DNA from: Ectothiorhodospiraceae bacterium
GTDB lineage: Bacteria > Pseudomonadota > Gammaproteobacteria > Nitrococcales > AK92
DNA: 9,366 nt
NCBI GenBank assembly: GCA_029263635.1
Contig: JAJUFY010000069.1
Span: 1-9,366, forward strand
Direction: 5' to 3'
A program made the translations under genes and the position numbers. Below, in pieces: positions 1-5,080 of the stretch (its first letter is position 1; each line of letters opens with the position of its first letter). The notes under the pieces are model-generated. The model made no database searches. It had not been told where the DNA came from and was given only the letters and a program-made list of their open reading frames with translations.

Positions 1-1224
1 AGCGCGGCGGGCGAGAGGGAGCGGGCCTTCAGGCTGTATGAGACCGAGGCCCTGCCGAGGTTGCTGCGGATCGACGAGTACTCCGTCAGGGCGGATGAAG
101 AAATCACCAACATGGTGACCCGCGCGACCGATCAGATCGTCAAGGTTCAGCGCAACGCCCTGCTGTTCGTGGGCGTTCTGCTGGCCGTCGCGGTAGTGCT
201 GGCGACGGCGCTGGGGGCATGGGTGTATCGCGCGGTGGTGCACCGTGTCGCCAGTGTCCGGCAGGCGTTCCGGGCCGTGGCCGACGGCGATCTGACCGTC
301 ACCATCCCGGCCGACGGCAAGGACGAGATCGCCGAACTGGCGAAGGCCTTCAACGGCGTCAGCGCCGGCCTGCGCAATGCCTTCAGCGAAATCGGCCGGA
401 GCATGGAGCGCTTGCGGGAAGTGTCCCGGGCGCTGGCGTCCGGCTCCGAACACACGGCCAACCGGGCGCGTACCCAGCAGACCGAGATGGACATGGTGGT
501 CACCGCCATGAACGAGATGGCGACCACCATCGCCGAGGTGGCCGGCAGCGCCGAGCAGGCAGCCGTCAGCGCCCGCGAGGCCGACAGCCTGGCGCAGCGG
601 AGCCGCGCCGAGGTCGACAATACCACCCGCGCCATGCAGGTGCTGGCCGAGCGCGTCAAGGAAGTTTCCGAACGGATCGGAAAGGTGCGCCTGACCAGCG
701 GCGAAATCGGCACGGTGCTGGAAGTGATCCAGGCCATTGCCGAGCAGACCAACCTGCTGGCGCTCAACGCCGCCATCGAGGCGGCCCGCGCCGGCGAGGC
801 CGGCCGCGGCTTTGCGGTGGTGGCCGACGAGGTGCGGACCCTGGCCAACCGCACCCGCGACTCGGCGGGTCAGATCGTCGCCGTCATCGAAACCCTGCAG
901 TCGGATGCCGAGGTTGCGGTGGAGGTGGCCGACAGCGCGGTGGTCCAGGCCGAAGAAACCAGGCGCAGCTCCGAGGAAACCGCGCAGTCGCTGCAGGCGA
1001 TCCTCGCCGCCATTACCGACATCTCCGACCGCAACGCCGGCATCGCCGCCGCGGCGCAGGAGCAGAGCCATGTCGCCCAGGAGATGGACGGCAACATGGT
1101 GCGCATCCACGATGCCTCCCGCGGGACGCTGGAGGAGGCGGAGAAGGCGCGTACCACCAGCGCCTCGCTGATCGAACTGGCTGAGAACGTGGCGATCCAG
1201 ATCAGCCGTTACCGCGTCGCCTGA
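1..1224 (+). CDS. Methyl-accepting chemotaxis protein, C-terminal part (5' truncated)
   Basis: Transmembrane chemoreceptor that controls the CheA/CheW kinase complex at the inner membrane. The frame is open from base 1, so the gene starts outside the window; 407 residues are visible. Residues 1-50 are the end of a helical periplasmic ligand domain, probably of the four-helix-bundle type. A hydrophobic membrane helix lies at about 53-76. A HAMP domain follows at about 77-129, with its typical DGDLT and DEIAELAKAFN segments. The rest is the long cytoplasmic coiled-coil signalling domain. Its hairpin tip at about 247-279 carries the near-invariant EQTNLLALNAAIEAARAGE and GRGFAVVADEVR stretches that bind CheA and CheW. 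There is no C-terminal NWETF-like pentapeptide for tethering CheR or CheB; the protein ends ISRYRVA. A TTG at 61 is in frame but has no upstream stop and is not a credible start. No other chemotaxis gene is visible. The family call is secure; the ligand is unknown. Confidence 0.96.
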   Translation, partial: SAAGERERAFRLYETEALPRLLRIDEYSVRADEEITNMVTRATDQIVKVQRNALLFVGVLLAVAVVLATALGAWVYRAVVHRVASVRQAFRAVADGDLTVTIPADGKDEIAELAKAFNGVSAGLRNAFSEIGRSMERLREVSRALASGSEHTANRARTQQTEMDMVVTAMNEMATTIAEVAGSAEQAAVSAREADSLAQRSRAEVDNTTRAMQVLAERVKEVSERIGKVRLTSGEIGTVLEVIQAIAEQTNLLALNAAIEAARAGEAGRGFAVVADEVRTLANRTRDSAGQIVAVIETLQSDAEVAVEVADSAVVQAEETRRSSEETAQSLQAILAAITDISDRNAGIAAAAQEQSHVAQEMDGNMVRIHDASRGTLEEAEKARTTSASLIELAENVAIQISRYRVA

Positions 1225-1247
1225 GCCGCCGGGCCGGGCCTTCCATG

Positions 1248-1292
1248 ACCGGCAGGGAGGGCGAGTCGACCTCGCCATTCCTGCCGGTTTTT
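1248..1292 (+). terminator. Rho-independent terminator of the chemoreceptor gene
   Basis: Starts 24 bases after the chemoreceptor stop. Outer stem ACCGGCAGG (1248-1256) pairs with CCTGCCGGT (1280-1288). Inner stem GGCGAG (1260-1265) pairs with CTCGCC (1271-1276), with a small internal mismatch between them and loop TCGAC. Four T follow the stem directly. Confidence 0.85.
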
Positions 1293-1338
1293 GCATGTTT
1301 TTGAAATAGATGAAATTTTTCTCGCAATCCGGCATAAT

Positions 1339-1372
1339 AGTGCCGTTTTGCACTGCCCGGCGGCACTTTTTT
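1339..1372 (+). terminator. Second hairpin with T6 tract; tandem terminator or leader attenuator
   Basis: AGTGCCG (1339-1345) pairs perfectly with CGGCACT (1361-1367), and six T (1367-1372) follow. The first arm can instead pair with GCACT at 1350-1354, giving a smaller competing hairpin. It could be a back-up terminator for the chemoreceptor or an attenuator in the leader of the zinc-ribbon gene at 1460. A CATAAT hexamer at 1333-1338 resembles a -10 box but has only a poor -35 (TGAAAT, 1311-1316). A start from it, near 1345, would exclude most of the left arm. That conflict makes the tandem-terminator reading slightly preferable. Confidence 0.5.
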
Positions 1373-1459
1373 GTGTCTGCCGTCGGGCCGCAACGGCGAC
1401 TATCTGGCTGTATCGCGCCCCAGCTGTCTCCCCGGGCGCCACGGATTCGAGGGAGTGCT

Positions 1460-1687
1460 ATGCAGGCTTCGCAACCGGCGATTTCATACGAGAAGGGGCG
1501 GTACCAGGAAACCTGCGGCCGCTGTGGAGCCGTCTACGAGGTCGTCGTGATCGGCGGGCCGATGGCGAAGAGTTCGCAGGAGCAGGTCGAGGAGTACAAC
1601 TGCCCGGAATGCGGACGGACATCGCGCTGCCGCGGGGCCGCGCCGCCGCGGATCACGCTGCTGTCGAAGCGGACCGATCGCGCCTGA
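1460..1687 (+). CDS. Small zinc-ribbon protein of unknown function (75 aa)
   Basis: Not assigned to a named family. Two CxxC knuckles, C19-x2-C22 and C48-PE-C51, are separated by 25 residues, the spacing of a single zinc ribbon. A fifth cysteine is at 57. Between the knuckles lies a predicted beta stretch (AVYEVVVIGG). The C-terminus is basic and Pro/Arg-rich (PPRITLLSKRTDRA). The start is the ATG at 1460 because GAGGGAG at 1449-1455 is well placed in front of it. A longer in-frame reading from the ATG at 1310 runs through the hairpin region and adds about 50 low-quality residues without a ribosome site. It is a single gene, ended by the bidirectional terminator at 1726-1760. Nucleic-acid or protein binding is likely for such a ribbon, but this is inference. 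Confidence 0.75.
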   Translation: MQASQPAISYEKGRYQETCGRCGAVYEVVVIGGPMAKSSQEQVEEYNCPECGRTSRCRGAAPPRITLLSKRTDRA

Positions 1688-1725
1688 GGCAGGCGGTATC
1701 GTGGCCGGGTTTCCGACGGACGAAT

Positions 1726-1760
1726 AAAAAAAGCCCGCCGGTGATGCCGGCGGGCTTCTT
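1726..1760. terminator. Bidirectional intrinsic terminator between convergent genes
   Basis: An 11-bp perfect stem, AAGCCCGCCGG (1731-1741) with CCGGCGGGCTT (1747-1757), and a five-base loop TGATG. Read on the minus strand it is followed by seven T (the A run at 1726-1732), so it is a strong terminator for the RRM gene. Read on the plus strand it ends TTCTT, a weaker tract, and serves the zinc-ribbon gene. Confidence 0.87.
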
Positions 1761-1799
1761 GCCGTCAGCTCAACGGCAGGCGTCGTGCCTGCCGCCTGC

Positions 1800-2084
1800 T
1801 TACCAGCGGGAGCCGTTCCGGGCCGGGCGCTGGCCCATCGGCTTGCGGTCTTCCGCTTCGTTGATGCGCAGGTCGCGGCCGCCGAAATTCTTGCCGTTCA
1901 GCGCCTGAATGGCGGCATCGGCGTCTTGCGCGCCCATCTTCACAAAGCCAAAGCCGCGGGGACGGCCGGTCTCACGGTCGCTCATCAGGCGGACCGAATC
2001 CACTTCGCCATAAGCTGCGAACAGGTCGCGGACTTCGTCTTCAGTGGCAGTAAAAGGCAGGTTGCCAACGTAGATGGACTTCAT
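1800..2084 (-). CDS. Small RRM-domain RNA-binding protein (94 aa)
   Basis: A one-domain RNA recognition motif protein of the bacterial/cyanobacterial Rbp type, expected to bind single-stranded RNA in the cytoplasm. RNP2 is IYVGNL at residues 4-9 and RNP1 is RGFGFVKM at 43-50. Both carry the aromatic residues that stack on RNA bases (Y5, F45, F47). The fold is complete by about residue 77; a short basic tail (QRPARNGSRW) follows instead of the long glycine-rich tail of plant or cyanobacterial relatives. The start ATG at 2084 has GAGAGTG about ten bases upstream and an immediate MKSIYVGNLP N-terminus typical of the family. The gene stands alone, with its own terminator at 1726-1760. Relatives are often cold-induced, but no promoter is clear enough here to say so. 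Confidence 0.95.
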   Translation of the reverse strand: MKSIYVGNLPFTATEDEVRDLFAAYGEVDSVRLMSDRETGRPRGFGFVKMGAQDADAAIQALNGKNFGGRDLRINEAEDRKPMGQRPARNGSRW

Positions 2085-2351
2085 CTAGTTCATTCACTCT
2101 CAATACACGCGGCGCCGAAAATCGGTATTTCCGCTAAAGGGTCATGGTGGTACGTCCGGCAGGCCAGCGCGAAGGAGCGGTGGAAGGCCCGATGCACCCG
2201 TGGGATCGAGACCTCTCTTCCTTGAGGATCCAGTGAAGACGAGGCGAAGACCTCGGAATCGGCAGGGATCACAGAGATGAGCAGGCGACGAACCAATGCG
2301 AACGATACCGGACTCCGGGCCCGAGCACAAACAATTTTGCTGGTGAATTTC
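2085..2351. other. Intergenic region, no supported gene
   Basis: Separates the RRM gene from the end of the DUF2269 gene. It must hold the RRM promoter and leader on the minus strand, but I find no convincing -35/-10 pair. Small hairpins are visible (CCGA-AAA-TCGG at 2115-2125; CGAGG-CGAAGA-CCTCG at 2240-2255), neither with a T tract. Short open frames on both strands have no good ribosome site and encode Arg/Ser-rich text with no motif. Confidence 0.5.
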
Positions 2352-2816
2352 CTAGGCCGGCTTGCTCACCATCAGAAAGATATTCACCAGCGGCAGGATG
2401 GTGGCGATGCTGCCGGCCACCATCCAGACCCGTGCCAGCTGCCAGTAGCGGGGCGGCAGTTCGACTGCCCCCACGGACCGGCGGGCAAGCCGCGCCTGCC
2501 CCAGCTGGACCGGGACCAGGACCAGCAGCCACAGCAGGCCGGAAACGGCGAACAGGCCGAAGCCCCAGGCCAACCAGGGTGTGGCGGCAATGGCGGCATG
2601 TCCGCCCGCCATGGCCAGTCCTGTCAGCAGGATCAGGACCGCGCCCGGCAGGGTGAAGACGGCATCTGTCAGGAGCACCAGGCGGGTCCCGAAGGCAATC
2701 ACCGGCGGCTGCCGGCTGCGGTCGGCGACGGCTTTCCAGACCGCCGTCACGACGATGTTGCCGACAAACAGGACAACGCCCAGCACGTGCAGAGTCTTCA
2801 GGCTCAGATAATCCAT
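2352..2816 (-). CDS. DUF2269 family integral membrane protein (154 aa)
   Basis: A four-helix inner-membrane protein of unknown biochemical role. Membrane helices lie at about residues 6-28, 48-70, 82-104 and 127-150. The N-terminal LKTLHVLGVVLFVGN segment, with a conserved His and Gly-Asn in the first helix, and the WKAVADR cytoplasmic turn fit DUF2269. The start is the ATG at 2816: GGAGAG lies six bases before it, and the first helix starts right after. An in-frame ATG at 2834 lacks a ribosome site and would prefix MSGETA only. It is divergent from the TetR gene, with promoters overlapping inside a common dyad (2854-2893), so it is the natural target of that regulator. No enzyme motif is visible; a small transport, redox or stress role is possible but unsupported. 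Confidence 0.86.
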   Translation of the reverse strand: MDYLSLKTLHVLGVVLFVGNIVVTAVWKAVADRSRQPPVIAFGTRLVLLTDAVFTLPGAVLILLTGLAMAGGHAAIAATPWLAWGFGLFAVSGLLWLLVLVPVQLGQARLARRSVGAVELPPRYWQLARVWMVAGSIATILPLVNIFLMVSKPA

Positions 2817-2834
2817 TGCAGTCTCTCCGCTCAT

Positions 2835-2849
2835 GTTGCTGATGGCAAC
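2835..2849. promoter_or_regulatory. Inverted repeat GTTGC-N5-GCAAC in the DUF2269 leader
   Basis: Perfect 5-bp arms (2835-2839 and 2845-2849) around TGATG. A further GCAACAT at 2863-2869 inside the promoter dyad mirrors ATGTTGC at 2833-2839 over a 23-base gap. These may be extra half-sites for the divergent TetR protein, or a small leader hairpin just upstream of the DUF2269 ribosome site. Confidence 0.4.
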
Positions 2850-2853
2850 TTGC

Positions 2854-2882
2854 TTGACGGCCGCAACATACGCCTCTATGTT
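2854..2882 (+). promoter_or_regulatory. Sigma70-like promoter of the TetR gene
   Basis: -35 TTGACG at 2854-2859, a 17-base spacer, and -10 TATGTT at 2877-2882. The predicted start near 2889 gives a leader of about 19 bases that still includes the AAAGGTGG ribosome site at 2898-2904. Confidence 0.7.
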
Positions 2883-2893
2883 TTCGCCGTCAA
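2865..2893 (-). promoter_or_regulatory. Sigma70-like promoter of the DUF2269 gene
   Basis: Read on the minus strand: -35 TTGACG (2893-2888), a 17-base spacer, and -10 TATGTT (2870-2865). Both hexamers and the spacing are identical to the opposing TetR promoter. The predicted start near 2858 gives a leader of about 42 bases before the ATG at 2816. Confidence 0.68.
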
Positions 2894-2907
2894 CTTAAAG
2901 GTGGATC

Positions 2908-3510
2908 ATGAGCTCAGAAACTGGCCGCACTCGCCCCTATCACCATGGCGATCTCCGCCGGGCATTGATCGATACGGCGCTGCAGATCCTGCAGGAGGAG
3001 CAGAACTGGGAGTTCACCCTGCGCGAGCTGGCTCGCCGGGCCGGCGTCAGCCACGCGGCGCCGTACAAGCACTTTGCCGACAAGCGTGAGCTGCTGGCGG
3101 AAGTGGCGGCAGTAGGGTTCCGGGCGCTGCGGCAGGCCATGGAAGCGGCAGCGGCCGGGCATGAAGGAGAGCCGGAGGAACTGCTGGCCGTGCTCGGCGA
3201 GACTTACGTGGCTTTCGCCCTGGAGTCGCCGGCGCGCTTCCGGCTCATGTTCGGTCCCGTGCGCGATGACGAGCCGCCGGTGCCGGCCCTGCAGAGCGCG
3301 GCAGGCGAGGCCTTCGAAGCGCTGCGGGCGGCGGGGGCGGGCAGCGGCGGCGGGGAGGTGGACACCCGCACGCTGGCGGCCTGGTCGCTGGTGCATGGCC
3401 TGGCGACGCTGCTCATCGACCGCCGCATCCCCGGCGCGCCGTCGGATACGGCCGGCACCCGGGCACTGGTCGCGCGGATCATTCGCGCATCCGTGCGAGC
3501 GCCGGCCTGA
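2908..3510 (+). CDS. TetR/AcrR family transcriptional regulator with WHG-type C-terminal domain
   Basis: A dimeric DNA-binding repressor with a ligand-responsive C-terminal domain, 200 residues, normal for the family. The N-terminal helix-turn-helix covers about residues 15-63; its core reads FTLRELARRAGVSHAAPYKHF and is followed by DKRELL. The C-terminal part (about 86-196) has the WSLVHGLATLLIDRRI segment (from W159) that names the WHG-type TetR C-terminal domain. The start ATG at 2908 follows AAAGGTGG at 2898-2904. The gene is divergent from the DUF2269 gene, the common arrangement of a TetR protein with its target, and it probably represses itself. It converges with the glyoxalase gene, leaving only three bases between the stops. 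The inducer is not predictable from the sequence. Confidence 0.93.
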   Translation: MSSETGRTRPYHHGDLRRALIDTALQILQEEQNWEFTLRELARRAGVSHAAPYKHFADKRELLAEVAAVGFRALRQAMEAAAAGHEGEPEELLAVLGETYVAFALESPARFRLMFGPVRDDEPPVPALQSAAGEAFEALRAAGAGSGGGEVDTRTLAAWSLVHGLATLLIDRRIPGAPSDTAGTRALVARIIRASVRAPA

Positions 3511-3513
3511 GGC

Positions 3514-4050
3514 TCAGTCGCCCAGCGCGCTCAGCCGGTCCGGCTGGACGATCTCGATCCAGTAGCCGTCCGGATCCTTGATGAAGGCGACGTCCTTCAT
3601 CTTGCCCTGGTCCGGGCGCTTGACGAATTCCACGCCGTTCTCGTCGAACCAGCGCACCGCCGCGTCCAGGTCCGGAACCGAGAAGCAGATGTGGCCGTAG
3701 CCGCGCGGCTCCTCGTTGCCGTTGTGGTACTTGAAGTCCGGATCGTCTTCCGTGCCCCAGTTATGGGTGAGTTCCAGCACGGCGCGCTGGCCGAACATCC
3801 AGGCCGTCCGTGCCTGCGGGTCTTCCGGGGCCTCTTCGCCGGCGTCCGGGCCGATCAGGAAATACAGCGAGAACTTCATCTCGGCGAAGTCCAGCTTGCG
3901 CAGCAGCCGCATGCCGAGGACGCGGGTATAGAAGTCCAGGGAACGCTCCGGATCCTTGACCCGCAGCATGGTGTGGTTGAACACGAAGCCGCGCGTCTGC
4001 GCCGGTGCCTGGGGATGCACCCCGGGCTGGGTTTCCGTATTGAATGCCAT
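3514..4050 (-). CDS. gloA: Lactoylglutathione lyase (glyoxalase I)
   Basis: Isomerises the hemithioacetal of methylglyoxal and glutathione to S-lactoylglutathione in the cytoplasm, the first step of glyoxalase detoxification. The 178-residue protein is the long form, very close in sequence to eukaryotic enzymes: HTMLRVKDPERSLDFYTRVLGM at about 26-47, LELTHNWGTEDD at 92-103, YHNGNEEPRGYGHI at 108-121, and the C-terminal KDPDGYWIEIVQP. By alignment with known enzymes the metal ligands are H26, E93, H120 and E166; E166 is also the expected catalytic base. The human enzyme has Gln where H26 stands. The start is the ATG at 4050, six bases after AGGAGG on the minus strand. The frame is open far upstream to 4605, but that extension is Arg/Pro-rich, opposes another gene and has no homology, so it is excluded. 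No glyoxalase II is nearby. Confidence 0.97.
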   Translation of the reverse strand: MAFNTETQPGVHPQAPAQTRGFVFNHTMLRVKDPERSLDFYTRVLGMRLLRKLDFAEMKFSLYFLIGPDAGEEAPEDPQARTAWMFGQRAVLELTHNWGTEDDPDFKYHNGNEEPRGYGHICFSVPDLDAAVRWFDENGVEFVKRPDQGKMKDVAFIKDPDGYWIEIVQPDRLSALGD

Positions 4051-4219
4051 ATGGCCTCCTGTTGCAGGGGGTGGTTGATCCTGGCCGTGCTGTTGCCACG
4101 GCCGGCGCCGCCAGATCCGAAGTCCGCAGCCGGCAAGCTTCCGGCCGGCATCGGTGCTCGGGGGGATCGGCGCGCGCTGGCGTCGGCGGGCTCGGCCGCG
4201 GACGCAGGAGGAGGGTAAC
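4051..4219. other. Upstream region of glyoxalase I, no gene seen
   Basis: GC-rich spacer between the divergent glyoxalase gene and the ribosome-site-like GGAGGAGGG at 4206-4214. It contains the glyoxalase ribosome site (AGGAGG, complement of CCTCCT at 4054-4059). I find no convincing promoter hexamers, hairpin with T tract or tRNA. Long open frames crossing it on both strands are GC-driven and motif-free. Confidence 0.4.
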
Positions 4220-4362
4220 ATGCGGCGCCACGGTTTTTGGGTTCTGGCAGCCAGGCCGCCGCCTGCGCCGCGGCAGACACGCCTTGCGCGCGGTTGCCGG
4301 AGCTTGCCGGGGATGAACGGGACCGCTGCGCCCCCAAGATTGCCTGCGGGGGAACGCCTTAG
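4220..4362 (+). pseudogene. Possible frameshifted small exported Cys-rich protein
   Basis: The ATG at 4220 has a very strong ribosome site (GGAGGAGGG, 4206-4214) and begins MRRHGFWVLAA, like the start of a signal peptide. That frame then turns into Pro/Arg-rich text and runs into the next gene. From about 4246 the frame shifted by -1 reads SQAAACAAADTPCARLPEL, then AGDERDRCAPKIACGGTP, and stops at TAG 4360-4362, just before the ribosome site of the gene at 4375. This looks like a secreted mini-protein with four cysteines. A one-base change near the G/C or T-rich run at 4232-4260 (sequencing error or real mutation) would join the two parts. I know no family for it. The alternative is that only non-coding DNA is present. 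Confidence 0.3.
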
Positions 4363-4374
4363 GGAGGCACGCGC

Positions 4375-4635
4375 ATGCAATGTCCCAACTGCAAGGCCAC
4401 GCTGCTGATGGCCGACCGCCAGGGCATCGAGATCGACTACTGCCCGCAGTGTCGCGGCGTCTGGCTCGACCGCGGCGAGCTGGACAAGCTGATCGAGCGC
4501 TCGGCGCAGGCCGCCCCGGCGCAGGTCGCTTCGCGACCGGCCAGCGCCTACCGGGAGCCGCACGAGCAGAACGACCGCTATCACGGCAAGCGGCGCAAGA
4601 AGCACGGCCTGCTCGGCGAGCTGTTCGACTTCTAG
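4375..4635 (+). CDS. TFIIB-type zinc-ribbon protein (86 aa)
   Basis: Small zf-TFIIB family protein (Pfam PF13453 type). C3-PN-C6 and C23-PQ-C26 form the zinc site. The family hallmark RGVWLDRGELDKLIER follows at 27-42. The second half is a flexible, charged linker with a basic patch (KRRKKHG) and a hydrophobic end (LLGELFDF). The start ATG at 4375 is preceded by AGGGAGG at 4361-4367. These proteins are widespread in bacteria and their role is not established; nucleic-acid or protein binding is assumed from the ribbon. It may be translated after the putative small gene at 4220, and lies 99 bases before the unknown gene at 4735, which has its own promoter. Confidence 0.92.
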   Translation: MQCPNCKATLLMADRQGIEIDYCPQCRGVWLDRGELDKLIERSAQAAPAQVASRPASAYREPHEQNDRYHGKRRKKHGLLGELFDF

Positions 4636-4690
4636 CCGTTGCCGCCACGGCCGGTTCGCGGACCGGCAGCCGCAGCCCGGGCAATCGGCT

Positions 4691-4696
4691 TATAAT
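4691..4696 (+). promoter_or_regulatory. -10 box of the gene at 4735
   Basis: A perfect TATAAT in otherwise GC-rich DNA, 38 bases before the ATG. The expected start is near 4703. No good -35 hexamer is present at the right distance (the bases at 4668-4673 are AGCCGC), so the promoter may rely on an activator or be weak. Confidence 0.65.
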
Positions 4697-4699
4697 GCC

Positions 4700-4714
4700 C
4701 TGCTGTTACAGCAG
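4700..4714. promoter_or_regulatory. 15-bp palindrome at the expected transcription start
   Basis: CTGCTGT (4700-4706) and ACAGCAG (4708-4714) are perfect inverted repeats around a single T. It sits directly after the TATAAT and spans the predicted +1, the classical position of a repressor site. In RNA it could fold only as a five-pair stem. Confidence 0.5.
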
Positions 4715-4734
4715 TTTGACCCGGAGGGCGGGCC

Positions 4735-5073
4735 ATGTCTTGGTTTAAAGTCGTGCTGCGGGGCGAGAATTTCCTGCTCAACCTGACGGGCGAGCCCGAA
4801 TTGCTCGGCTTTCGGGTCACGCACTACGTCAAGGCCGGCGACGAGGCGGAGGCGGAGCACATCGCAACGATTCTCGTGCGCAAGAACCAGCATCTCACGC
4901 GCGCGCTGCTGAATCCGCCAGAGAACCCAACCCGGCTCGAATGCGAATCGGTCAAACGCGTCTGGTGGCGGCGTAGCAGCCAGGATGGTCGCTATACCTA
5001 TTGGCACATGGAGTCGTCCGCCGCTGACAGCGACGCGGCTTCCGGGTCGGCAGCAGAGCCTGCCGCATCCTAG
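4735..5073 (+). CDS. Conserved-looking protein of unknown function (112 aa)
   Basis: I do not recognise the family. The start ATG at 4735 follows CGGAGGG (4722-4728). Residues 1-92 look like a compact alpha/beta fold: a beta strand MSWFKVVLRGENFLLNL, a second strand GFRVTHYVKA, a helix rich in Glu/Ala (GDEAEAEHIATILVRK), then VKRVWWRR and RYTYWHMES, which suggest two more strands with exposed aromatic residues. The last 20 residues are a low-complexity Ser/Ala/Asp tail. There is no signal peptide, membrane helix or metal motif, and only one cysteine. Expression is from the TATAAT promoter at 4691, with a likely operator at 4700-4714. It converges with the DUF2892 gene, seven bases apart, and no terminator is evident between them. 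Confidence 0.8.
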   Translation: MSWFKVVLRGENFLLNLTGEPELLGFRVTHYVKAGDEAEAEHIATILVRKNQHLTRALLNPPENPTRLECESVKRVWWRRSSQDGRYTYWHMESSAADSDAASGSAAEPAAS

Positions 5074-5080
5074 CCGACTG

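Larger units (their letters stand above)
2854..2893. promoter_or_regulatory. 40-bp dyad: probable operator of the TetR regulator
   Basis: Outer arms TTGACGGC (2854-2861) and GCCGTCAA (2886-2893) and inner arms AACATA (2865-2870) and TATGTT (2877-2882) share one centre, between 2873 and 2874; 14 of 20 positions are symmetric. The inner AACATA-N6-TATGTT element has the size of a typical TetR-family site. A bound dimer would block both promoters at once. Operator function is inferred from position and symmetry. Confidence 0.6.

Noticed and set aside
147..854. Long open frame antisense to the chemoreceptor gene (235 aa)
   Set aside because: It mirrors the GC-biased codon positions of a certain gene, has Ser/Ala/Arg-rich text and no motif or ribosome site. 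The same holds for the plus-strand frames at 219-1184 and 737-1171.
1331..1344. Possible sigma54 promoter (GG...GC) before the zinc-ribbon gene
   Set aside because: The GG-to-GC distance is one base too short and the TTGC element is missing; sigma54 spacing is strict.
1310..1459. Upstream start for the 75-residue zinc-ribbon protein
   Set aside because: It would translate through the hairpin and T6 tract, has no ribosome site, and adds non-conserved-looking residues.
2090..2330. Minus-strand small ORFs in the RRM/DUF2269 spacer
   Set aside because: No good ribosome site, unusual amino-acid make-up and no motif. I looked for a remnant gene and found none.
4051..4605. N-terminal extension of glyoxalase I (frame open to 4605)
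   Set aside because: The extension overlaps the zf-TFIIB gene on the other strand, is Arg/Pro-rich without homology, and the ATG at 4050 has an ideal AGGAGG site.
4650..4667. GCCGGT/ACCGGC hairpin after the zf-TFIIB gene as an intrinsic terminator
   Set aside because: Six-pair stem without a T tract; could be chance in GC-rich DNA.
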